From the NCBI GenBank assembly GCA_030765045.1, contig CM060967.1, positions 25,184,284 through 25,248,283 of the forward strand: a stretch of DNA of 64,000 nt. The letters run 5' to 3'. The DNA is from Tenodera sinensis. Taxonomy: Eukaryota; Arthropoda; Insecta; Mantodea; Mantidae. Below are positions 61,301 through 64,000 of the stretch, one piece after another (the stretch's first letter is position 1; each line of letters opens with the position of its first letter). A program made the translations under genes and the position numbers. The notes below the pieces were generated by a model. It searched no databases. It was not told where the DNA came from and saw nothing but the letters and a program-made list of their open reading frames with translations.

Positions 61301-63424
61301 ATCATGTCCTGTAATCAACCTGAAGGTTGCAACTGCTGTTTTTCGAGGATACTCAGGAATCACTGTTTGAATGTTTGGTAGTTCCCATCTTTTATTCTTT
61401 GATTTTTCATAGTAATATTTTGCAATAATTTTTTTGAATTCAGAGTTGACTAGTCTTTTAGCTGCATAAAATGGTAAATTAACTATAGATTTTTGTACAC
61501 CGCTGGTACCCTTTTTTGCAAGAAAATCAGCTTTCTCATTACCACTCAGTCCACAGTGAGCCGGTATCCATTGGAAGACTAGGTGTTTTTGAAGTGCTGT
61601 TAGATGGCTAAGCATCTTCCAACATTCTATAATAGTTTGGTTTTTTGGAGACAACTTGGAAGTAATTGCTATAATTGCTGCCCTGGAATCTGAGAGAATA
61701 ACTGCTTGCTGAAAATGTGAAATTCTGTACAAGAGATTTTGTAGGGCCATTCGAATTGCTTCAATTTCTCCATCAAAGTTAGTAGTTCCATAACTTAAAG
61801 ATTTGTAATAGGAAAAGAGGTGACATGTGACTCCAGCACCTGCTCCATCTTGGTTTGATATCAATGATCCATCAGCTGCATCATTTGTTAATATTTTATT
61901 GTTGTGTATGATAGGTGTGCTGTTGTTTTCTTTCCTGTCCTTGACATTTTTTATGAACTTATGAGCTTTGTTACCATCTGTCCTATAATCCATTTTTTCT
62001 AAGAAATTATTAAAGTGATTCCTTTTAGCAGTATTAATTTCTTTTTTTAGTGAGGCACATTTCTTCCGCCATATTTGTGTATCTGATATGTTTTTTGTTT
62101 GTTCAGCTGTATTTCTAGCTATATCCCTTTGCTTTTTCAGTTCTTCTAACTGGGGGTTCCAAAAGGGTTTGAAATTTTTAATTCTTCCACGAGGAATATG
62201 TTTTTTTGCAGTTTCTAGGATGACTTTACAGAATTCTTTGTTCATATGATCTGGTTGGTCATGCAGCTGTGAGTTTGTTTGTTCTTTAAATTTATGTTCT
62301 AATTCGGTTTTATATTTGTTCCAATCTGCTTTTTTGAAGTTCCAATACAGATTCGTAAGACCTTGACTGTTATTTGTATTCTCTAGTTTTATATCAGCAA
62401 TTACCGCTCTGTGACCAGAACTTGGATCTTCTATAACTTGTTTTTTAATTTTTGAAACAATATCTGTTGTAGCTAACAAGAGGTCTGGGTTACTGCCTGC
62501 TCCAGAATAATGTATGAAGGTTGTGGGATCTTCTTTACTATAAATCAGTTCAAAAGTTGTGGTATTCAAAAATTCTTCCACTATCTAGTCACTAAATATT
62601 TATAGATTTATATTACTTTAGTGTCAATAGTTTCAGTTTTTTCATTGTAATCATTATTTAGTTTGAAGCATTGATTCTTCAGTCAAATAAAAACATTTCT
62701 GCTGAGGATATGAGTAACTGACTTGCACAACAGATCTGGAATTAGAACTTAATTCATATTTACCAAAGATAAGCAAAGTTTATTAATATTTGTTGACTTA
62801 AATGCTTCACTGTCAATAGTTTGTTTTTTTGTTGTATGATTTATTTTATTTATAACACAAACTTTCTTACAAACTACAGACACTGCACCTAGAGATTCTC
62901 TCCCCCCTTCTCTCTCTCCCTCTCCCCCCTCTACACCTCAAACACACACTCACATACATCTAAACTCTAAGACAAATAGCTATCAGCTGCATTGCTTTGT
63001 GAAAAGGTGCTTAAGGAAAAATGAAAAGAAAGGTATAATACTTCAGAAGAATTATTTCATTGCTGATACTGTAATTGTTATAGTGTACCAAAGTGATTAC
63101 TGTAGTGTGTTATGCAATATGCTACTAACACAATATAAAATTTATGAAAAGCACCTGTGAGAAAAAAGTCAATGTACTTAAGTGCACTTTTAATAAAGAA
63201 GTTAAAAAAGAACTAATAATGTTCAATATTATCTTACTATTAAAAATTTTTAGTATAAGGGAATATACAATTTTATTTTATACCTATAAATTTTGCGTTA
63301 CAAATTGTTGAAAACTAAATTCTCCTAGCAAAGGAGGAAAAACGAAATACTGACCTGAGAGCCTGCAGAGCAAGGACTTGCTGTCTGAGTTGCATCAGCA
63401 TCACTTGCCATTTCTCCACAATTC
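41784..63424 (-). CDS. Phm: Phm, peptidylglycine alpha-hydroxylating monooxygenase (seven C-terminal exons)
   Basis: Exons in transcript order are 63424-63355, 60326-60200, 53857-53809, 48375-48230, 44667-44525, 42864-42815 and 41943-41784. All are GT-AG with agreeing phases, giving 247 residues plus stop. The enzyme hydroxylates the alpha carbon of C-terminal glycine in neuropeptide precursors (Cu, O2, ascorbate) inside secretory granules. Copper ligands are visible: His in LQVHY (CuA), HTHSLG (two CuB His) and the Met of DEMCNFYLMYW. The NCGEM, IYAWAR, GVGFKVGG and AARCTM blocks are collinear with PHM of PAM. Translation stops about 50 residues after DEMCN with no lyase domain, as in arthropods with separate PHM and PAL genes. 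The N-terminal half, including the signal peptide and the HHM copper site, lies beyond 64000. Confidence 0.96.
42205..42410 (-). repeat. palindromic repeat with shared tail (intron of Phm)
   Basis: Arms 42246-42310 and 42340-42401 are inverted copies (TTTGGTAAGTTGCAGATATT against TTTGGTAAATTGTGAATATT) around a loop of about 30 bases. On the left, reversed, lies the tail ACTTCACTGCCAATAGCTTC. Each arm carries CATGAAACCTGGTCTG; the right arm has TGATGTGAGAGTGACTCA before it, a degenerate hammerhead-like pattern. Confidence 0.7.
42815..42864 (-). CDS. Phm: Phm short exon (AARCTM)
   Basis: A 50-bp exon with acceptor TTTTTAG and donor GTAAGC. It reads AARCTMESNRTTVTYIG with the conserved Cys. Confidence 0.93.
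43343..43470 (-). mobile_element. tRNA-derived SINE with poly(A) tail
   Basis: On the minus strand, A box TAGCCGTGATGGTTAAGGC and B box GTTCGAATCCC lead into CAGCATGAATGTT and a 28-base A run (T run 43343-43370). No target duplication was identified. Confidence 0.65.
43672..44123 (+). mobile_element. foldback SINE, family B, old near-full copy
   Basis: Reversed body and head (43680-43775) and reversed lead up to about 43815. About 90 bases follow. Then come the forward lead, head (GTTCAAATCCCAGCTGTGGC), body and tail (ACACAATTTGTGTGTTTAAA). The order is the same as 8786-9193 on the minus strand, but diverged. It lies in a Phm intron. Confidence 0.72.
44525..44667 (-). CDS. Phm: Phm exon (VVAGYHIRT)
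   Basis: The acceptor is TTGTACAG and the donor is GTAAGT. It reads RVVAGYHIRTDENGSDHW, then KLLGKRDPLTPQMFYPV. It corresponds to the region between HTHHLG and ARC in PHM. Confidence 0.95.
44904..44959 (+). mobile_element. 56-bp LINE 3'-end insertion with target duplication
   Basis: CATGACCTAGTTGTCGACAG and CACTCACTC match the 3' end of the LINE at 46932-47735 (reverse complement TAATGACCAAGTTGTCGACG). TGAAGCTTT at 44895-44903 and 44960-44968 flanks it, so it is an extreme 5' truncation rather than a chance match. Confidence 0.7.
44969..46575. other. Phm intron sequence
   Basis: Mostly unassigned. A B-box-like AGGTTCAACTCC at 45391-45402 suggests one eroded tRNA-like repeat. Confidence 0.35.
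46576..46836 (+). repeat. palindromic repeat with shared tail
   Basis: Arms 46576-46677 and 46691-46794 are inverted copies with mismatches (ACTAATATAACAAATAT both ways; GTTGAATAATT, AAGTTTCACCA). The tail TTGCTTCACTGTTAATAGCT, then TCAGTTTTTCATTA, follows. A weak, imperfect direct repeat (AAACATGCATCT / AAATATGCCATTT) may be its target duplication. Confidence 0.7.
46932..47735 (-). mobile_element. 5'-truncated LINE with 14-bp target duplication
   Basis: CCATTCCCTAGGAG is repeated exactly at 46918-46931 and 47736-47749. The minus strand between holds the last part of an RNase H domain, a zinc knuckle and an A-rich 3' UTR of about 280 bases. It ends in GTTGTCGACGGGCCC and CACTCACTCA. Confidence 0.9.
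47206..47739 (-). pseudogene. LINE RNase H C-terminal domain (5'-truncated)
   Basis: Open for 177 codons. It starts within the RNase H fold: FTWIPGHVDNPGNEAADAAA holds the His and the final catalytic Asp (residue 24). RLRIGHTRATHGHVL and CTTCNIPISVTHVLLDCP (a C-C-H-C knuckle) follow. This is typical of I/Jockey-group LINE ORF2. The Met start is accidental and lies in the target duplication. Confidence 0.88.
48050..48190 (-). mobile_element. tRNA-like SINE fragment
   Basis: On the minus strand, GAGTGACTCCATGGTGACAT and a B box GGTTCAATTCCC lie 40 bases apart, the spacing of a Pol III promoter. The rest is not matched to another copy here. Confidence 0.45.
48230..48375 (-). CDS. Phm: Phm exon (CuB site HTHSLG)
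   Basis: The acceptor is TTTTGATAG and the donor is GTAAGT. It reads LQKQAGVILLGTSGRIPPMS, then a Cys-containing segment and VIHPFAYRTHTHSLG. The HTH pair are the CuB ligands. Confidence 0.96.
48867..49108. mobile_element. 242-bp MITE with G-rich ends and 8-bp duplication
   Basis: Ends CATGAGCGTCG and CGACGCCCATG are inverted. A G run (48892-48900) and a C run near 49085-49093 sit just inside. CGAACAAC is repeated at 48859-48866 and 49109-49116. An 8-bp duplication would suit a hAT-type transposase. Confidence 0.75.
49206..49420 (+). mobile_element. tRNA-like SINE, another family
   Basis: A box-like CATGGTCACTAGAGCATGTG and B box GGTTCAAGTCC lie 40 bases apart. A body follows (GTCGAGACATTCCCCTACTC, GAAGCGTAGGTAC). 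Only one copy is seen in this window. Confidence 0.55.
50071..50904 (+). mobile_element. MITE family C, copy 4 (834 bp)
   Basis: Ends ACTTTCTCTACT and AGTAGAGAAAGT are intact. The body is collinear with 5179-6003. It lies in a Phm intron and is the best preserved copy for defining the ends. Confidence 0.82.
50905..52094. other. Phm intron sequence
   Basis: AT-rich. Near 51155, CTTCCTTTCATAGAAGTTCA matches the Penelope 3' end motif; the rest is unassigned. Confidence 0.35.
52095..52395. repeat. imperfect 300-bp palindrome
   Basis: Arms of about 140 bases (GAGGTTGTGAAATGTTCTTC, CAGAGCGAGTCTCGATGG, TTTTAAAATGA) are inverted around 52250. The right arm reversed reads TGATATCTCGTGGTTGTGAA. It resembles the other palindromes in layout, but its sequence family differs. 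Confidence 0.65.
52560..52830 (+). repeat. Penelope-like 3'-end pieces
   Basis: CTGATGATGAGAACAACTGT, then TTCTTGAAACATGTA at 52588-52622, resembles a hammerhead core of Penelope type (CTGATGA, a weak stem, GAAAC, GTA). At 52772, CTTCCTTTCATAGAAGTTTG, then AAAACAGTGTTGTAATTAAT, matches the sequence after the GIY-YIG stop at 56409-56452. Confidence 0.45.
52970..53350 (+). other. GC-rich open frame of unknown origin
   Basis: A 126-codon frame in a locally GC-rich patch inside a Phm intron, with many Pro, Arg and Cys residues (RMHEANGSYRQLECCHNRAG). It lacks splice sites and a domain that I recognise. It could be part of a transposable element such as a LINE 5' region, or a chance frame. Short repeats (GAAATGTAGGACACA, GAAATATAGGACATT) follow at 53258-53320. 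Confidence 0.3.
53809..53857 (-). CDS. Phm: Phm short exon (DKTDNSGV)
   Basis: A 49-bp exon with acceptor TTTTGTAG and donor GTAAGT. It reads DKTDNSGVFLHYTERP, matching the DNxxDCSGVSLHLT strand of PHM. The Cys of that motif is Asn here. Both junction phases fit the neighbours. Confidence 0.9.
53858..55408. other. Phm intron sequence
   Basis: AT-rich with no identifiable element before the hAT relic. Confidence 0.4.
55781..56060 (-). mobile_element. foldback SINE, family B, with 12-bp duplication
   Basis: Read on the minus strand: reversed body, head and lead, then a truncated forward head from the B box, body and tail. TTAATATGCAAA is duplicated exactly at 55769-55780 and 56061-56072. Confidence 0.86.
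56066..56419 (+). pseudogene. Penelope-like element GIY-YIG endonuclease domain (truncated ORF)
   Basis: 117 codons. The GIY motif is at residues 20-22 (SGIYQF) and YIG at 33-35 (KVYIGKT). A Cys pair between them (CLDC) is as in Penelope-like elements. Arg44 (LETRIKEH) and SAVADHFWSFNHEI follow. This domain nicks DNA to prime reverse transcription in these elements. The RT part is absent; the ORF starts at the edge of the SINE target site, so the Met is accidental. The frame itself is unbroken and ends at TAG 56417-56419. Confidence 0.85.
56449..56754. repeat. inverted repeat next to the GIY-YIG ORF (Penelope terminal repeat)
   Basis: Arms 56449-56528 and 56675-56754 are inverted with few mismatches (TTTAATTTAAAAGGTGAGTC; CGCGTTTCGAAGGTTAA) around a 146-base centre. 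After it, ACCTATAGATTGTATTTATA repeats the end of the GIY-YIG coding part, so the structure sits between two partial copies of the element's 3' end. Confidence 0.75.
56652..56698 (+). ncRNA. degenerate hammerhead-like motif in the Penelope repeat
   Basis: TCCGG and CCGGA (56653-56657 and 56694-56698) can close stem I. TTGATAA stands for the CTGATGA core. CGAAACGCGTC (56683-56693) is the characteristic second half with short stem III and GTC cleavage site. Two core changes make activity doubtful. Confidence 0.5.
56870..57010 (+). repeat. half palindrome with shared tail
   Basis: CTTTGAGAATGAGTTGGAGT, then ACTAAGATAAGTAAAGTTTT and CTTGTTGCTTCACTGTTAAT, match the right half and tail of the perfect palindrome at 32639-32797, diverged. 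The left arm is missing. Confidence 0.7.
58300..58622 (-). mobile_element. tRNA-derived SINE, family A, copy 5
   Basis: Minus-strand copy, older than the others: GGACCAGACAGAGTGGAGAC, CCACCACGAATACCACATGC and a decayed head near 58600. It is adjacent to the start of MITE copy 5. Confidence 0.7.
58625..59884 (-). mobile_element. MITE family C, copy 5, with nested solo LTR
   Basis: Body landmarks TTATTACATATATTCTTGTAGG and TTGAGTTATGCTGTTATC, with a decayed right end AGCAGAGAAATT at 59873-59884. The reading is interrupted by 59080-59548. Confidence 0.68.
59080..59548 (+). mobile_element. solo LTR of an LTR retrotransposon
   Basis: A 469-bp GC-richer block starting TGTCACC and ending GTTACA (TG...CA ends). 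TATAAATA is at 59305-59312 and AATAAA at 59477-59482, a normal LTR promoter and polyadenylation layout. GTAG/GTAT flank it, a 4-bp duplication with one change; the MITE sequence resumes exactly across the site. There is no internal region. Confidence 0.8.
60200..60326 (-). CDS. Phm: Phm exon (IYAWAR / LQVHY)
   Basis: The acceptor is TTTTTGCAG and the donor is GTAATG. It reads VIYAWARDAPPLNLPQGVGF, then KVGGKSPIRYLVLQVHY. It contains the third CuA histidine. 42 codons plus one base. Confidence 0.96.
61104..62588 (-). mobile_element. LINE derivative lacking the reverse transcriptase
   Basis: TCACTAAATAT is repeated at 61093-61103 and 62589-62599. Between them the minus strand is one open frame plus a short 3' end (TTAGCTAACAAC). 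The insertion site is inside a 195-bp repeat unit, whose sequence joins up when the LINE and one duplication are removed. Confidence 0.85.
61112..62581 (-). CDS. endonuclease-RNase H fusion ORF of a LINE, RT deleted in frame
   Basis: 489 codons without a stop. Residues about 1-60 are the end of an APE-type endonuclease (YSGAGSNPDLLLATTDIV, SSGHRAVIADI; the family SDH is SGH, so the catalytic Asp is lost). Residues 75-235 are the linker that precedes RT in Jockey-type LINEs. From residue 237 comes a complete RNase H domain: Asp237 (ADGSLI), Glu272, Asp298 (SDSRAAI), His342 and Asp352 (NEKADFLAK). A zinc knuckle (Cys444, Cys447, His457, Cys461) follows. The RT domain that normally lies between is absent with the frame kept. 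It may be a chance deletion or a non-autonomous derivative. Confidence 0.85.
   Translation of the reverse strand: MEEFLNTTTFELIYSKEDPTTFIHYSGAGSNPDLLLATTDIVSKIKKQVIEDPSSGHRAVIADIKLENTNNSQGLTNLYWNFKKADWNKYKTELEHKFKEQTNSQLHDQPDHMNKEFCKVILETAKKHIPRGRIKNFKPFWNPQLEELKKQRDIARNTAEQTKNISDTQIWRKKCASLKKEINTAKRNHFNNFLEKMDYRTDGNKAHKFIKNVKDRKENNSTPIIHNNKILTNDAADGSLISNQDGAGAGVTCHLFSYYKSLSYGTTNFDGEIEAIRMALQNLLYRISHFQQAVILSDSRAAIIAITSKLSPKNQTIIECWKMLSHLTALQKHLVFQWIPAHCGLSGNEKADFLAKKGTSGVQKSIVNLPFYAAKRLVNSEFKKIIAKYYYEKSKNKRWELPNIQTVIPEYPRKTAVATFRLITGHDCLAKHLNRIGIYSSPLCPLCDLQEEMDRDHLQICPATSSAPSISEKYWRARGLMTSLSEIQH
62831..63354. other. Phm intron sequence with pyrimidine tract
   Basis: A CT-rich low-complexity tract lies at about 62895-62935; otherwise AT-rich and unassigned. 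Confidence 0.45.
63355..63424 (-). CDS. Phm: Phm exon (NCGEM block)
   Basis: The acceptor is CTGTTCTAG before 63424. The single leading G completes a codon from an upstream exon outside the window. It reads NCGEMASDADATQTASPC then SAGSQ, with donor GTCAGT. Cys residues match the disulphide-bearing N domain. This is the most 5' Phm exon I can see. Confidence 0.93.
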
Positions 63425-63615
63425 CTAGAACAGTGAAAACAGCTATGCCATTTACTTTTACTTGCTTGCAGAAGAATTGTATCTATGCATATGCAGTCAC
63501 GATCTTGATCTATCAAATATTTTTAATTTGAAATCATAAATAATGTGAACTTTCAAATAATTCAGTGCTGTTATCTATGAGATTGAGTGAAAAAATGTAG
63601 GTTAGTCAAGCTTGT

Positions 63616-63915
63616 TTGTTAAATTTGAGGTCAAAAGACCTACTTAAGTTAAATAGGACTAAGCTGTCCTGGGTAGTGGACTTAGTAATAGATATTGTCC
63701 TGTTAAAAAAATGCCAACAAAAAATGGGTCGCGCTATTGATCCAACTTGTGTTAGGTGTCTTGAGAGTGATGATTGTGAAGCTTTATCTCACCACAGAGC
63801 TCAGACCTTTAGAAACCATTTTTCAAAGCTCTTGTGCTTCAGTCAGCAGTTTTCTGCAGTTCATTTCAAACAGCGAACTGCTTGGCTGAAAGATAATAGG
63901 ATTGGGGTTGCATAA
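63616..63915 (+). pseudogene. LINE/RNase H C-terminal fragment
   Basis: A 99-codon frame reading LRSKDLLKLNRTKLSWVVDL, then DPTCVRCLESDDCEALSHH. This is the LxxLxRxxLRxVxGLLTGH and C-x2-C...H segment after RNase H in many insect LINE ORFs. The TGH motif is lost (VIDIVLLK) and the last third is not recognisable. No ends were found. Confidence 0.5.
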
Positions 63916-64000
63916 TAGATCTTTGAATAAGTCACAGTACAAGAGCTTTAAAGCTCCACTCCATTAAAATTCAATTCAGTTCAAGTTCTCCCAACTAGAT

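Larger units (their letters stand above)
60728..62830 (+). repeat. palindrome plus tandem ~195-bp repeats, interrupted by a LINE
   Basis: Arms 60728-60792 and 60832-60898 are inverted (GAATTAAATTCCAATTCTAG; TTGCAAAATTGGTTTAG). The right half continues as a unit with CTGAGGATGTGA, CATATTTACCAAAGATAAA and ACTGTCAATAGCTTCAGTTT. The unit recurs at 61013 and, across the LINE, at 62703. Removing the LINE gives periods of about 196 and 194 bp. Confidence 0.75.

Noticed and set aside
1..64000. CRISPR arrays, bacterial operons or prophage
   Set aside because: No regular repeat-spacer structure; introns, Pol III SINEs and animal genes show eukaryotic DNA.

Overview
The window looks like animal nuclear DNA, most probably from an arthropod with an expanded genome. 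It is AT-rich, and its genes are split into small exons separated by kilobase introns. It is dense with nested transposable elements. The PHM gene ends without a lyase domain, as in arthropods, where PHM and PAL are separate genes. The species cannot be named from the sequence.

Two host genes are well supported. (1) PARP16 is on the + strand. Six exons lie between 2 and 14592; only the extreme N terminus is outside the window. The spliced frame is open for 326 codons plus stop, with all splice phases agreeing. (2) Peptidylglycine alpha-hydroxylating monooxygenase (Phm) is on the - strand. Seven exons lie between 63424 and 41784, giving 247 C-terminal residues, and the gene continues beyond 64000 for its N-terminal half. 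The two genes converge and are unrelated in pathway: PARP16 is a tail-anchored ER ADP-ribosyltransferase, and PHM does peptide amidation in the secretory lumen. Between them, around 21.4-22.4 kb, two short first-exon-like ORFs with good splice donors point away from each other across an X-box/CCAAT/E-box cluster. This may be a divergent promoter, but neither product was recognised.

The rest is mobile DNA, in the introns as well as between genes. It includes:
- a Tc1 element (17041-20822) split by a P-like THAP element (18184-20566);
- pogo/Tigger elements at 1768, 15417, 26053 and 29428;
- a mariner remnant at 24083, a Tc1-like remnant at 35395 and a hAT relic at 55409-57908;
- five copies of an approximately 830-bp MITE with ACTTTCTCTAC ends;
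- a solo LTR at 59080-59548;
- LINE 3' ends at 11726, 34530, 44904, 46932, 61104 and 63616;
- Penelope-like (GIY-YIG) pieces at about 37000 and 56066, with hammerhead-ribozyme-like motifs;
- several tRNA-derived SINE families;
- a 61/49-bp minisatellite of about 2 kb in PARP16 intron 5.

The most unusual pattern is palindromic retroposons. Seven copies of a SINE consist of two tRNA-like heads in inverted orientation followed by a single 3' tail; three are flanked by exact target duplications and a fourth by an imperfect one. Separately, a perfect 240-bp palindrome with a short 3' tail (32519-32797) sits between 11-bp target duplications. It belongs to a set of palindromes sharing a common tail and linked to the Penelope-like sequences.
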